Assembly: GCF_009469605.1 (NCBI RefSeq)
Contig: NZ_SSXU01000009.1
Span: 98,588 to 162,587 of the forward strand
DNA from: Zoogloea sp. 1C4
GTDB taxonomy: Bacteria > Pseudomonadota > Gammaproteobacteria > Burkholderiales > Rhodocyclaceae
DNA: 64,000 bases
Direction: 5' to 3'
Below the pieces are notes generated by a model, which was not told the origin of the DNA, did no database searches, and saw nothing but the letters and a program-made list of their open reading frames with translations. Positions 34,613 to 43,840 of the stretch are shown piece after piece. Numbering within the stretch: the first letter of the stretch is position 1; every line of letters starts with the position of its first letter. Both the position numbers and the translations under genes were made by a program.

Positions 34613-36769
34613 ATGGCCCAACCGCATGCGGTCGAGGTGCTGCTGCGGCCAGCGGTGGAGCTTCATACCGTGGCGGTCTGCGCCGGCGCCGCGATTCTGT
34701 GCCTGGTGGCACCGTGGTCGCTCGCGCTGAACCCGCTGCTCGGCCTGGGCTCGGCGCTGGCCTTCCTGACCTTCGGCGCGATTCGCCTGCGCGATGCCTG
34801 GGCGATCCTGCGCTATCGCCGCAACATCCGCCGTCTGCCGCGCTACGTGATGACCAGCCGCGACGTGCCGGTGAGTCAGCAACGGCTGTTCGTCGGCCGG
34901 GGTTTTCGCTGGGAGCAGCGGCACACGCACCGGCTGATGCAGACCTACCGGCCGGAGTTCCGCCGCTATGTCGAGCCGACCGTGATCTACCGGGCCGCCC
35001 GGCGGCTGGAGGAGCGGCTTGAGTTCGCTCCGTTTCCTGTCTCGAAGCTGGCGCGCGCGCTGGCCTGGGACAGCCCGCTCAACCCGGCGCGGCCGCTGCC
35101 GCCGCTCGGCGGAATGCCGCGCCTGCATGGCATCGAGCCGCACGAGGTCGATGTCACGCTGCCGCTGGGCGAGCGCGTCGGCCACACCCTGGTGCTGGGC
35201 ACCACGCGCGTGGGCAAGACGCGGCTGGCCGAGCTGTTCGTCACCCAGGACATCCGCCGCAAGGTCCGCGGCGAGCACGAGGTGGTGATCGTCTTCGACC
35301 CCAAGGGCGATGCGGACCTGTTGAAGCGCATGTACGTCGAGGCCAAGCGCGCCGGGCGCGAAGGCGAGTTCTACGTGTTCCATCTGGGCTGGCCGGACAT
35401 CTCGGCGCGCTACAACGCCGTGGGCCGGTTCGGGCGGATCTCCGAAGTAGCCACGCGCATCGCCGGGCAGCTCTCGGGCGAAGGCAACAGCGCCGCGTTC
35501 CGCGAATTCGCCTGGCGCTTCGTCAACATCATCGCCCGCGCCCTGGTCGAGCTGGGGCAGCGTCCCGACTACCTGCTGATCCAGCGCCACGTCATCAACA
35601 TCGACGCGCTGTTCATCGAGTACGCCCAGCACTACTTCGCCAAAAACGAGCCGAAGGCCTGGGAGATCATCGTCCAGCTCGAAGCGAAGCTGAACGACAA
35701 GAACATCCCACGCAACATGATCGGGCGCGAGAAGCGCGTGGTGGCCCTCGAACAGTACCTGTCCCAGGTGCGCATCTATGACCCGGTGCTCGACGGCCTG
35801 CGCAGCGCCGTGCGCTACGACCGGACGTACTTCGACAAGATCGTCGCTTCGCTGCTGCCGCTGCTGGAGAAGCTCACCACCGGCAAGATCGCGCAACTGC
35901 TCGCGCCGAACTACTCCGATCTGAGCGACCCGCGGCCGATCTTCGACTGGATGCAGGTCATCCGCAAACGCGCGGTGGTCTACGTGGGGCTGGATGCGCT
36001 GTCCGACGCCGAAGTCGCGGCGGCGGTGGGCAACTCGATGTTCAGCGATCTGGTCTCGGTCGCCGGCCACATCTACAAGTTCGGCATCGACGACGGGCTA
36101 CCCGGCGCCGCGGCGGGCACCAAGATTCCGATCAACGTCCATGCCGACGAATTCAATGAACTCATGGGCGACGAGTTCATCCCGATGGTCAACAAGGGCG
36201 GCGGTGCCGGCGTGCAGGTGACGGCCTACACGCAGACCTTGAGCGACATCGAGGCGCGCATCGGCAACCGCGCCAAGGCCGGCCAGGTGGTCGGCAACTT
36301 CAACAACCTGTTCATGCTGCGCGTGCGCGAGACCGCCACCGCCGAGCTGCTGACGCGACAACTGCCCAAGGTCGAGGTGTACGCCACGGCACTGATGAGC
36401 GGCGCCACCGACAGCTCCGACCCGCACGGCAATACCGCCTTCACGTCCAACACCCAGGACCGCATCAGCAGCAACAGCGTGCCGTTGATCGAGCCCGCGC
36501 ATGTGGTGGCACTACCCAAGGGGCAATGCTTCGCGCTGACCGAGGGCGGCAACCTCTGGAAAGTCCGCATGCCGCTTCCGGCACCCGACCCCGACGAAGC
36601 CATGCCGAAGGATCTGCAGGAGCTGGCCGGCTACATGCGGCAGCACTACGTCGAGGCAGGAGACTGGTGGGAGAACCAAGGCATCCCCGGCTTGCAGGAC
36701 AAAGCGCTGCCCGACGACCTGCTGGACGACTTCAAGCAGATGGCCGCGGCTGAAGAGGCCGAAGCGTGA
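34613..36769 (+). CDS. traD: TraD-type coupling ATPase (TIGR03743)
   Basis: A 718-residue type IV coupling protein. Two N-terminal hydrophobic segments lie at residues ~20-60. The motor domain has Walker A GTTRVGKT (196-203) and Walker B-like VIVFDPKGDADLLKRM. NIPRNMIGREKRVVALEQYLSQ and INVHADEFNELMGDEFI are further family-typical stretches. The protein links the relaxase-DNA complex to the mating channel and pumps DNA. It precedes the TIGR03747 gene with a 4-bp overlap, as is usual. Confidence 0.9.
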   Translation: MAQPHAVEVLLRPAVELHTVAVCAGAAILCLVAPWSLALNPLLGLGSALAFLTFGAIRLRDAWAILRYRRNIRRLPRYVMTSRDVPVSQQRLFVGRGFRWEQRHTHRLMQTYRPEFRRYVEPTVIYRAARRLEERLEFAPFPVSKLARALAWDSPLNPARPLPPLGGMPRLHGIEPHEVDVTLPLGERVGHTLVLGTTRVGKTRLAELFVTQDIRRKVRGEHEVVIVFDPKGDADLLKRMYVEAKRAGREGEFYVFHLGWPDISARYNAVGRFGRISEVATRIAGQLSGEGNSAAFREFAWRFVNIIARALVELGQRPDYLLIQRHVINIDALFIEYAQHYFAKNEPKAWEIIVQLEAKLNDKNIPRNMIGREKRVVALEQYLSQVRIYDPVLDGLRSAVRYDRTYFDKIVASLLPLLEKLTTGKIAQLLAPNYSDLSDPRPIFDWMQVIRKRAVVYVGLDALSDAEVAAAVGNSMFSDLVSVAGHIYKFGIDDGLPGAAAGTKIPINVHADEFNELMGDEFIPMVNKGGGAGVQVTAYTQTLSDIEARIGNRAKAGQVVGNFNNLFMLRVRETATAELLTRQLPKVEVYATALMSGATDSSDPHGNTAFTSNTQDRISSNSVPLIEPAHVVALPKGQCFALTEGGNLWKVRMPLPAPDPDEAMPKDLQELAGYMRQHYVEAGDWWENQGIPGLQDKALPDDLLDDFKQMAAAEEAEA

Positions 36770-37515
36770 GCGATCCGGCCGTCGCGGCCCAGCGCCAGCA
36801 GCAACGACAGCAAGGGCTGATCGCCGGCCTGGTCGCGCTGCCGTTCCGCTTCTTCGGCGTGCTGTGCGGCGCGCTGCTGCTGTGCATCCTGATCGAATGC
36901 GTCGGCATGCACTTCTTCTGGCCCGAGCAGGGCTGGCGCCACGCGCAGGGCATGCTGCACTACGAGCTGGATCAGCTCTCCACGCATTTCACGCGCAGCG
37001 CGCTGGTGCAGGAGCCTGGGCGCACCGCGCACCGGCTGGTCGAGCAGGGCTACGACTGGCTGTTCGTGAAGAGCGGCCTGCTGGACTGGATACGCGACGC
37101 CTCGGGGCAGGCCAGCGCCGGCAGCCATCGCCCGACCAAGGATTTCCGCTACTACATCGGCTTGGTCTACGTGAACGTGGAGAGCTACCTGATCGCGGCG
37201 GCCTACACGACGCTGGTCTTCCTCGTGCGGCTGCTGGTGCTGTGCCTGACCCTGCCGCTGTTCCTGATGGCCGCCTTCGTCGGCCTCGTGGACGGCCTGG
37301 TGCGCCGGGACATCCGCCGCTTCGGCGCGGGACGCGAATCGGGGTTCATCTATCACCGCGCCAGGGCCAGCCTGATCCCATTGGCCGTGCTGCCGTGGGT
37401 GACTTACCTGGCACTGCCGGTCAGCGTGAACCCGTTGCTGATCCTGCTGCCCAGCGCCGCGTTGCTCGGCGTGGCGGTGTGCATTGCGGCGGCGACGTTC
37501 AAGAAGTACCTGTAA
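36766..37515 (+). CDS. TIGR03747-family ICE membrane protein (DUF4400)
   Basis: A 249-residue membrane protein with three or four hydrophobic segments: FFGVLCGALLLCILIECVGM (near residue 26), SYLIAAAYTTLVFLVRLLVLCLTLPLFLMAAFVGLVDG in pieces, and SLIPLAVLPWVTYLALPVSV plus LLILLPSAALLGVAVCIAAATF at the end. This fits TIGR03747, normally next to traD. The last 246 bp have a second copy at 43613-43840. After this gene the conserved ICE order stops and the defence island begins. The stop is intact. Confidence 0.85.
   Translation: MSDPAVAAQRQQQRQQGLIAGLVALPFRFFGVLCGALLLCILIECVGMHFFWPEQGWRHAQGMLHYELDQLSTHFTRSALVQEPGRTAHRLVEQGYDWLFVKSGLLDWIRDASGQASAGSHRPTKDFRYYIGLVYVNVESYLIAAAYTTLVFLVRLLVLCLTLPLFLMAAFVGLVDGLVRRDIRRFGAGRESGFIYHRARASLIPLAVLPWVTYLALPVSVNPLLILLPSAALLGVAVCIAAATFKKYL
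37270..37515 (+). repeat. Left copy of the TIGR03747 3'-end direct repeat
   Basis: This is the intact 3' end of the TIGR03747 gene. A second, diverged copy is at 43613-43840 in the same orientation. The two bracket the CBASS cluster (37516-43612). They differ by an 18-bp in-frame deletion and roughly a dozen substitutions, judged by eye. Confidence 0.9.
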
Positions 37516-37572
37516 GAACGCGCGAATGGCGTATAGGAGTAACCTCCTTGCGGTCGTGGCCGTGATCGCTTT

Positions 37573-38442
37573 TCAGCGGCGCCTGCTTCGCCCCGGCCAT
37601 GGCAGTTCTCCCGTCAGTTCAGCCAAGCCTCCATCGTCTTCGACACGTGCGCCGAAGCGGTTCACCTCAACCTCCGGCAAATCGTCGCTGTCGAACCATA
37701 GCAAGGAGATGGTGGTATCGGTGCGCTGGTAATGTCTTGAAAGTTCCCAGAGGTCAAGGCCCTTTTCCCAGTTGTCGAACCAGACGTCCTGTGAAACTTC
37801 CCCCGTATCAGTGGAGCTATTCCCTGAAGAGCGGATTCGGTGAGCCACGGAGCCTGCTGGAATGACCGACCTGGGAGGTATCCAGGCCCCAGCTTGCCGC
37901 AAGGCCGTTGAGCGTGCGGCATACCGCACCGCACCGCGCTCCATGGTGACGAATGCGCACGGCATGTCACTAAGACTGGCAAACCTTGACGCCGCTGCAG
38001 GGAATGATGTGCCGAACAAGTCGGCCATGTGTTGGATGAGATCCAGGGAGGGCTCTTCCTTGGGAACAGCGGAGAGCCATTGCTGATAGGGCATCAGCAG
38101 TTCAGCGGCAAACGTGTCGCAGGCGATCTCGTTCGGATGTCGCTTTGCATAGGACCATGACGGCACCTCGTCGTGACTTGATTCCAAGCCGAGCACGATA
38201 TGAGCTATTTCGTGGCAGACAGTGAAGCGCTGGCGCTCTTCGGTTTCCAGCGAATTCACCGTGATGATGTGCTTCCCGTTCGGCTTGGTAACGGTATAGC
38301 CGGACTCCCCATCGCCAAGCTCATCCTTCTTGACCTTGGCGTTAGCCGCGGTCACATACGGGGACAGGTCTTCTCGGATGTTCGAAACATCGACTCTCGC
38401 GACAAACGCGCGCGCTCTCTGCCTGACATCCGCCTCGTCCAT
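37573..38442 (-). CDS. capP: CapP-like ImmA/IrrE-type metallopeptidase of the CBASS regulator pair
   Basis: A 289-residue protein. The zinc motif is HEIAH at 77-81 in RFTVCHEIAHIVLG, with CDTFAAELLMPYQQW downstream providing the third ligand region, as in ImmA/IrrE peptidases. It follows the HTH gene by 2 bp on the minus strand, and the pair reads away from the CBASS operon. Known CapP proteins cleave the CapH repressor when they sense single-stranded DNA from DNA damage, and so turn CBASS on. The C-terminal half (about 150-289) would be the sensor domain. Assignment rests on the motif and on the pairing and position. Confidence 0.85.
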   Translation of the reverse strand: MDEADVRQRARAFVARVDVSNIREDLSPYVTAANAKVKKDELGDGESGYTVTKPNGKHIITVNSLETEERQRFTVCHEIAHIVLGLESSHDEVPSWSYAKRHPNEIACDTFAAELLMPYQQWLSAVPKEEPSLDLIQHMADLFGTSFPAAASRFASLSDMPCAFVTMERGAVRYAARSTALRQAGAWIPPRSVIPAGSVAHRIRSSGNSSTDTGEVSQDVWFDNWEKGLDLWELSRHYQRTDTTISLLWFDSDDLPEVEVNRFGARVEDDGGLAELTGELPWPGRSRRR

Positions 38443-38444
38443 GT

Positions 38445-38834
38445 TCAGTCGTCCTCGTCGTCGTCGAAGGCCTTCTTGATTCGGGCGATGAGCGTCGCGG
38501 GATCAGGCCTTGCATTTCCCCGATGCCTGACTCCAGCCGCGGCCGAAAAAACATCGATGCTGATCGAGGGATCTTGTAGCACGAATTCAACAAGGCTTGG
38601 ATCAGCATCTGCGTGGTCAACCAGCCACATCACGAGTGCGGCATCTCTTTCCCCAGGCTTGAGAACCTTCAATAGCTTCTCAACCAAGTCTTGGGATGGG
38701 TTTGTCTTCTCGCCTGTTTCGAGACGGTGGACATAAGCATGATCAACTGACGATAGCTGGCCGATCTCACGCAGGGAAAGGGTTCTGCGTTCGCGTAGCG
38801 TCTTGAGGGCGACGCCTAGGCCTGTTTGCGGCAT
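38445..38834 (-). CDS. capH: CapH-like XRE repressor of CBASS
   Basis: A 129-residue XRE-family protein from the ATG at 38834. GLGVALKTLRERRTLSLREIGQLSSVDHAYVHRLETGEKT, seen in parts, is the helix-turn-helix, and the C-terminal part (about 75-129) would dimerise. It ends with an acidic tail, DDDEDD. CapH repressors bind the CBASS promoter and are cut by CapP. A good operator, TGTTGTC-N6-GACAACA, lies just after the CBASS -10 element. The ATG at 38834 was chosen because the preceding in-frame sequence is not HTH-like. Confidence 0.85.
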   Translation of the reverse strand: MPQTGLGVALKTLRERRTLSLREIGQLSSVDHAYVHRLETGEKTNPSQDLVEKLLKVLKPGERDAALVMWLVDHADADPSLVEFVLQDPSISIDVFSAAAGVRHRGNARPDPATLIARIKKAFDDDEDD

Positions 38835-38929
38835 GAGTTCTGATCCTTGCGGTTGCGGGAAGAAGGGCCAAGCCCTCTGTTGCCCCTCCACATCCGGTTG
38901 ATGTTCAAAGGCGCACACCGCACGCCCAG

Positions 38930-38977
38930 TTGCACCGGCGCACGCGCTCTGATACATTGTTGTCCAGCCAGACAACA
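38930..38977 (+). promoter_or_regulatory. CBASS promoter with overlapping CapH-type operator
   Basis: A sigma-70-like promoter reads TTGCAC (38930-38935), a 17-bp spacer and TACATT (38953-38958). Directly overlapping the last base of the -10 box is the inverted repeat TGTTGTC-N6-GACAACA (38958-38964 and 38971-38977). A further half site, TGTTGTC, is at 39024-39030. A repressor bound here would block transcription start. The operon begins at 39123, leaving a leader of about 150 bases. Confidence 0.75.
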
Positions 38978-39122
38978 GATGTAGGTTTTACGCCTGCTCC
39001 AGGTTGGATTGGCTCGGCCTTCCTGTTGTCTGCGTGAGCAACGAATTGTGCTACAGCGGGCGGCCGTTGACAACCTAGCCGAGCGGCTGGGACTTCGATA
39101 GTTCCACTGTAGGAGAGTCATC

Positions 39123-39347
39123 ATGGCAGGCAAGAATCAGCATGTTGTTCCTCATCAGGACGGTTGGGCCGTGAAGGGAGCCGGCAATCAGCGGGCGACC
39201 TCCGTGCACGACACGCAGCAACAGGCCATTGACGCAGCGAGGGATATCGCACGCAACCAGCAATCCGAACTCGTCATCCATCGTCCGGATGGCCGTATCC
39301 GTGACAAGGACAGCCACGGCAACGACTCCTTCCCGCCGAAGGGCTGA
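39123..39347 (+). CDS. DUF2188 small protein heading the CBASS operon
   Basis: A 74-residue protein, MAGKNQHVVPHQDGWAVKG at its start, with ATSVHDTQQQAIDAARDIARNQQSELVIH and RPDGRIRDKDSHGNDSFPPK in parts. This is the complete DUF2188 domain: a beta hairpin with HVVPHxDGWAVK, a helix with A-I-x-x-A-R, a strand and R-x-D-G-R-I-R. The domain is common in stress and mobile genes and its role is unknown. It is 6 bp before the phospholipase gene, so it is part of the CBASS transcript. Confidence 0.8.
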   Translation: MAGKNQHVVPHQDGWAVKGAGNQRATSVHDTQQQAIDAARDIARNQQSELVIHRPDGRIRDKDSHGNDSFPPKG

Positions 39348-39353
39348 AGTGCC

Positions 39354-40355
39354 ATGACGGGCATCCCTACCTACCATGTGCTCGCCCTGTCAGGGGGCGG
39401 TTATCGCGGCCTGTACACCGCCACGGTTCTCGCCGAACTCGAAACCGTGCTGGGCCGTCCGATCGCTTCGCACTTTGATCTGATTTGCGGCACATCGGCA
39501 GGAGGGATGCTGGCTTTGGGGCTGGCTGCGGAAATTCCGGCCTACGAACTCAAGGCACTGTTTGAAGAACAGGGCAGCCGCATCTTTGGCTGCCGCAGCC
39601 TGCCGCGGCGGCTTCTGGGATTCTGGCTGACTGCAAAGCATGACTCAGCGGGATTGAAAGAGGTACTGACCGAGCGCTTCCAAGGGACCACGATAGGTGA
39701 CCTGAAGCATCGTGTTCTTGTGCCGGCAGTCAACTACTCGACGGGACGCGGGCAGTTCTTCAAGACACCGCACCATCCGTCCTTTGAGCTGGATCACCGC
39801 ATGAAGGTCGTTGATGTGGCGTTGGCGACAGCCGCCGCGCCCGTCTACTTTCCTCTGGCGCGCAACGACCGCGGTGTCTTCGCGGATGGGGGGCTGGTGG
39901 GCAACGCCCCGGGCCTGTTCGGGTTGCACGAAGTCAAGACGTTCCTGGCGCCGAAGCAGGATGCGCTGGTTCGGGTCCTCGCCATCGGCACGATGACCAT
40001 CGGTGCGACCGTTCGTGGCGGCGCCAGCCTCGACCGCGGATTCGGCAAGTGGCGCGGGGGACTCTTCGATCTCGTGATCTCCGCCCAGGAGTCGTCGGTG
40101 GACTACATGCTGCGGCAGGCGTTGGGCAACAACTACTTCCAGATCGACGACAAGGCGACGCCGGATCAAAGCAAGGACGTGAAGGCGCTGGATCGGGTTT
40201 CCATTGGCGCCACGAATACGCTCAAGGATCGCGGCAACCACGCGGCGCAGCGTGCGCTCGGCGATCCTCTTTTCCAACCATTTCGAGCGCACCAGGCCGG
40301 CGCTCCCATCTTCTATCACGGCCCCAACAAGAATGTTCCGGAGGCCGCATGCTGA
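39354..40355 (+). CDS. capV: CapV patatin-like phospholipase, CBASS effector
   Basis: A 333-residue patatin-like enzyme. The oxyanion hole SGGGYRG is near residue 13-19, the nucleophile elbow GTSAGG is at 46-51 (Ser48) and the second catalytic residue is in DGG (Asp178). In CBASS, CapV is switched on by cyclic dinucleotides and degrades membrane phospholipids, killing infected cells before phage burst. Its stop overlaps the start of the CD-NTase gene, and the DncV-like CD-NTase next to it makes 3'3'-cGAMP the likely activator. No transmembrane segment is seen. Confidence 0.9.
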   Translation: MTGIPTYHVLALSGGGYRGLYTATVLAELETVLGRPIASHFDLICGTSAGGMLALGLAAEIPAYELKALFEEQGSRIFGCRSLPRRLLGFWLTAKHDSAGLKEVLTERFQGTTIGDLKHRVLVPAVNYSTGRGQFFKTPHHPSFELDHRMKVVDVALATAAAPVYFPLARNDRGVFADGGLVGNAPGLFGLHEVKTFLAPKQDALVRVLAIGTMTIGATVRGGASLDRGFGKWRGGLFDLVISAQESSVDYMLRQALGNNYFQIDDKATPDQSKDVKALDRVSIGATNTLKDRGNHAAQRALGDPLFQPFRAHQAGAPIFYHGPNKNVPEAAC

Positions 40356-41491
40356 ACTTGAGCCCACTCTTCTTCACCACCCTTGATGACGAATCCTGCA
40401 TGCACGACGAGCTGGATCTGACGCCTGGGCAGCGCGCCTGGATCGCCAGCGCACGCACTGACGTCAGGGACTGCCTGCGCACAGGCATCCCCCGCGTGCT
40501 TAGGGCAAACGGATACACGGAAGACGTGCCGCAGCCGCGCTTCTTCACGCAAGGGTCGTGGGCATACAAGACGCTGAACGCCCCGGCACAACACCCTCAG
40601 CAGGCGGATGTCGATGATGGCTGCTATCTGCCAATGAGTTTCGTCTCGCAGACGAAGCGTCCCAGCACTGCGGCGACGGTGTTCTTTGCCGCTGCGGAAG
40701 AAGCATTGAAGCCGCTGGTCGAGGAAAGGCGGTGGAAGCTTGTCACCGACAAGCCGACCTGCATCCGCATCGTCATTGCTGCGTATGCTCACATTGATAT
40801 TCCTCTGTACGCCATTCCCGACGAGGAATTTGTCACGCTCGCAAAGGCTTCGATGGAGCGATATGGCTACGACTCGCTGACGGAAGCGGTGAACATGGCA
40901 GAGCGCGATGCCTGGACCGCGCTGCCGGCTGACAAGGTTCTCCTGGCCCATCGTGAATGCAACTGGATGTCCTCTGACCCGAGGCCCGTGAAGGAATGGT
41001 TCCTGGGCGAAGTGGAAGCCAAGGGGGAGCAGTTCCGCCGCGTGGTTCGTTACTTGAAGGCGTTCCGCGATTGGAAGTGGTCCAGCGGAGGACCTGCCTC
41101 GATCCTGTTGATGGCCGCCGCGGCCCCGCTCTTTGAGAAACGCGATAGGCGCGACGACCTCGCTCTGCTGGATGTCGTCGCGGCACTGCCAGCCCGGTTG
41201 CGTGGGGGAGTGAACAACCCCGTGGAAGAGTCCGAATCGCTCACGGAGCGACTTGGCCAAGCGGGTGTCGAAGATGCGGCCAAAGCATTCGAAGAGTTTG
41301 AGAAGGTGCTTCGCGGAGCAACCGGCGCCGGCAGTCCTTCACAGGCCTGCATCTGGATGCGAGGCGAATTCGGCCCGCGTTTTCCGAACGAGCCGGATCG
41401 GGTCAAGGTGGTGTCCGTTGCCGCCACCATTGCCGCGGCTCCCGCTACTGCTGGTCCTAGCGAACTCATCGGACGAACGAAAGCTGGATGA
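40349..41491 (+). CDS. DncV-like CD-NTase (clade A), CBASS signal synthase
   Basis: A 380-residue nucleotidyltransferase. [12 protein letters not shown] gives the GS motif (G69-S70), and DVDD at 87-90 the first two metal Asp residues (D87, D89). [15 protein letters not shown] carries the third (D150). These segments, plus [11 protein letters not shown] and [17 protein letters not shown], closely follow Vibrio DncV, which makes 3'3'-cGAMP. The signal molecule is therefore predicted with fair confidence. The ATG at 40349 lies within the last codons of capV. Confidence 0.9.
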   Translation: MLNLSPLFFTTLDDESCMHDELDLTPGQRAWIASARTDVRDCLRTGIPRVLRANGYTEDVPQPRFFTQGSWAYKTLNAPAQHPQQADVDDGCYLPMSFVSQTKRPSTAATVFFAAAEEALKPLVEERRWKLVTDKPTCIRIVIAAYAHIDIPLYAIPDEEFVTLAKASMERYGYDSLTEAVNMAERDAWTALPADKVLLAHRECNWMSSDPRPVKEWFLGEVEAKGEQFRRVVRYLKAFRDWKWSSGGPASILLMAAAAPLFEKRDRRDDLALLDVVAALPARLRGGVNNPVEESESLTERLGQAGVEDAAKAFEEFEKVLRGATGAGSPSQACIWMRGEFGPRFPNEPDRVKVVSVAATIAAAPATAGPSELIGRTKAG

Positions 41492-43119
41492 GCAGCGCCG
41501 CAGCGGTCGCAGACGTGATCGAGGCCTTCAAGCAGCGAGGCTTCGCGTTTGTTGGCAAGACGGATGACGGCTGGTTCAGGCTGCACGGGCGGTTGACCTC
41601 GCCCCAAGCGGACAAGGGTTGTCCGTGCGAAGTCCAGCTCGACCCCACGTTCTTCGACTTGCCTCGCATCCGGCTGCTGGAAATCCCTCCTGAGCTGCCC
41701 GCAGCGGTTCCTCATCTTGGCGCAGATGGCGGGCTTTGCTATCTCGCCAAGGGCACCGTCGTTCTGGACATCTACGATCCTGTCGGACAGTCGCTGGCGT
41801 GCCTGCAACGCGCGGCCGTCGTGTTCGGGCAGATCATGCAGGGGGAGATGATCGAAGACCTCGCGGAAGAGTTCTTCGCCTATTGGCACGGCTGGCATTG
41901 TTTCGTGGACATGCAAGGCGAGGATCTAGGGCGACAGAACTGCATCGTCGCGCATGCCAATGGGTGCCCCTTGTGGTTCATCACCGACAACGAAGATCGA
42001 ACAACTGAAAAGCTGAAGTCGCTCGGCTACCAGGTCACCGATAGAACGGTGCTGACTTACCGAGTAAAGACCGGTGCTCAACCGCGCCCTCTGACTAGCA
42101 ATTGGCCTCCTGAAACAGTCGGGGATATCCTGGCGTGGCAGAGCACTCTTGATCCCCGGTGCCGGCGCAAGATTCACGAGCGTATCAAGGAGGGGGAGAG
42201 GAAGAAGGCCAACGGAGTTCTGATCGTCATCGAGTCTCCGCTGATGACCTATGGCTTTGCGGTTCTCTACGACCGCCAAAGTCCTGTCCAAAAGAGCAAG
42301 CTCGCAGATCGCAGGGATTCGAGCTATGGGTTGAAGGTGATGCCCATTTCGGTGGTCAGAATTGACGATCGGTACCTTGCCCAGCGGAACATGCCGAACT
42401 CAAAGACGCTTGCAGGGAAGAACATCGCCGTCGTTGGATGCGGCACGATTGGTGGCTATCTGTCGGACATGCTTGTCAAGGCTGGGGCGGGGACATGTGG
42501 CGGAAAACTCACGTTGGTGGATTTCGATTGCTTTCTCCCGCAAAACATCGGGCGCCATCGCCTCGGATTCCCGGACCTGCTGTCGAACAAGGCCGAGGCT
42601 ATGGCGAAGGAACTCAAGCGCTTGGCGCCAGGCGCCGAGATTCGCGCGCTGCCCGTGGATGTCAGGCATGCCCAACTGGGAGAGCTGGACCTGCTCATAG
42701 ATGCCACCGGGGAAGAATCTCTCGGGCATTGGCTGTGCGGCCACTATCCGCCTCCGACGCCCATGCTTTCGGTCTGGATCGAGGGGCCGGGAACGGCTGT
42801 CCGTGCGCTCCTGAGGACGAAAGCATCTGATGCGTGCTATCGATGTCTTTGGCATAGCAACAGAAGAGGCGAGTTCCGTTCTATCACTGATCCTCTTCCT
42901 GCCATTCTGGCGGGGCATGGATGCGAAGGCTTGTACGTGCCATTCCCCGCTTCGGTGTCGGTGCACGCTGCCAGCCTGGGCGCTGAGATGACCCTCGATT
43001 GGGTCAACGGCGTTTATACCCCCGCGTTACGAACCAGGTTGATCGACCGCGCCCAGCAGCTTGCCACACCCGATTGCGATCCGCCGCGGGATCGGGAGTG
43101 CCCATTATGCAATTCATGA
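41488..43119 (+). CDS. cap2: Cap2 E2-E1 fusion protein of type II CBASS
   Basis: A 543-residue protein. The first ~170 residues form an E2-like domain ([26 protein letters not shown] in pieces), and a central linker domain follows to ~300. The E1/ThiF adenylation domain begins [12 protein letters not shown] (G317 to G323) and continues with [26 protein letters not shown] and CysxxCys pairs (CYRC, CPLC). In type II CBASS, Cap2 couples the CD-NTase C-terminus to other proteins in a ubiquitin-like way and so raises its activity. The CD-NTase ends here with ...[11 protein letters not shown], and a terminal glycine is the usual attachment residue. Starts with an ATGA overlap. Confidence 0.88.
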   Translation: MSSAAAVADVIEAFKQRGFAFVGKTDDGWFRLHGRLTSPQADKGCPCEVQLDPTFFDLPRIRLLEIPPELPAAVPHLGADGGLCYLAKGTVVLDIYDPVGQSLACLQRAAVVFGQIMQGEMIEDLAEEFFAYWHGWHCFVDMQGEDLGRQNCIVAHANGCPLWFITDNEDRTTEKLKSLGYQVTDRTVLTYRVKTGAQPRPLTSNWPPETVGDILAWQSTLDPRCRRKIHERIKEGERKKANGVLIVIESPLMTYGFAVLYDRQSPVQKSKLADRRDSSYGLKVMPISVVRIDDRYLAQRNMPNSKTLAGKNIAVVGCGTIGGYLSDMLVKAGAGTCGGKLTLVDFDCFLPQNIGRHRLGFPDLLSNKAEAMAKELKRLAPGAEIRALPVDVRHAQLGELDLLIDATGEESLGHWLCGHYPPPTPMLSVWIEGPGTAVRALLRTKASDACYRCLWHSNRRGEFRSITDPLPAILAGHGCEGLYVPFPASVSVHAASLGAEMTLDWVNGVYTPALRTRLIDRAQQLATPDCDPPRDRECPLCNS

Positions 43120-43583
43120 GTTCTTGGGAGGCCGACGACAACAGAACGCTGCTGCATTTTTCGAAGTCCACGCTGGAGACCTTCCGCCAGCATGTCCAGG
43201 CCAGTGATTCTGACTGCGAAGCTGGCGGGCTGCTACTCGGTTCGGTCCATGGAACTCACATGCTCATTGAGCATGCAACGGTTCCCACGGCATGGGACAA
43301 ACGGTTTCGCTACCTGTTCGAGAGAATGCCATTCGGCCACGAAGCCATTGCACTGGCTCGATGGACGGCGAGCCAGGGAACCATCCGCTATTTGGGCGAA
43401 TGGCACACCCATCCGGAAGACAACCCCAACCCGTCGGGCCTCGATAGATCGGAGTGGAACCGTCTGTCGGCCAAGCGTCGGGATAAGCGACCAACGCTCG
43501 CTGTCATTGTTGGCCGAAATGCCCTGTATATTGAGTTGGTGCCAGGCTCAGGCCAAGGATCAGTATTCTCCCCTGTGGAATAG
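43107..43583 (+). CDS. cap3: Cap3 JAMM-type deconjugating protease of type II CBASS
   Basis: A 158-residue JAB/MPN protein. The JAMM residues are E38 in EAGGLLLG, then HTHP with H100 and H102, and SGLD with S110 and D113 (H-x-H-x7-S-x2-D). This completes the zinc site. In type II CBASS, Cap3 removes the CD-NTase from its targets, reversing Cap2. The start overlaps the end of cap2 by 13 bp. The last residues (GSGQGSVFSPVE) end 29 bp before the repeated fragment of the TIGR03747 gene. Confidence 0.88.
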   Translation: MQFMSSWEADDNRTLLHFSKSTLETFRQHVQASDSDCEAGGLLLGSVHGTHMLIEHATVPTAWDKRFRYLFERMPFGHEAIALARWTASQGTIRYLGEWHTHPEDNPNPSGLDRSEWNRLSAKRRDKRPTLAVIVGRNALYIELVPGSGQGSVFSPVE

Positions 43584-43612
43584 CGGCACACAAACCAATG
43601 TCGTCGCAGCGT

Positions 43613-43840
43613 GCCGCCTTCGTCGGGCTGGTGGACATCCGCCGCTTCGGCGCGGGCCGCGAGTCGGGGTTCATCTATCACCGCGCCAGGGCCAGCCTGA
43701 TCCCGCTGGCCGTACTGCCGTGGGTGACTTACCTGGCACTGCCGGTCAGCGTGAACCCGCTGCTGATCCTGCTGCCCAGCGCCGCATTGCTCTGCGTGGC
43801 GGTGTGCATTGCGGCGGCGACATTCAAGAAGTGTCTCTAA
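43613..43840 (+). pseudogene. Right copy: 3' fragment of a TIGR03747 gene
   Basis: This 228-bp stretch repeats the last 246 bp of the TIGR03747 gene, minus 18 bp that encode GLVRRD. It encodes the last ~75 residues (FVGLVDIRRFGAGRESG to the C-terminus) and keeps the same stop position. An ATG at 43598 precedes it by chance, but the N-terminal two thirds and the first membrane segments are missing, so it is not a working gene. Its stop (43838-43840) overlaps the last codon of gajB on the other strand. Confidence 0.85.

Noticed and set aside
43107..43583. RadC-type DNA-repair protein for the JAMM gene
   Set aside because: RadC proteins share the JAMM motif but carry an extra helix-hairpin-helix part and sit in ICE antirestriction blocks. 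Here the overlap with a Cap2 gene shows a CBASS Cap3.
43598..43840. An 80-residue membrane protein after cap3
   Set aside because: All but the first five residues repeat the end of the TIGR03747 protein. It is a duplicated gene fragment, not a new gene.
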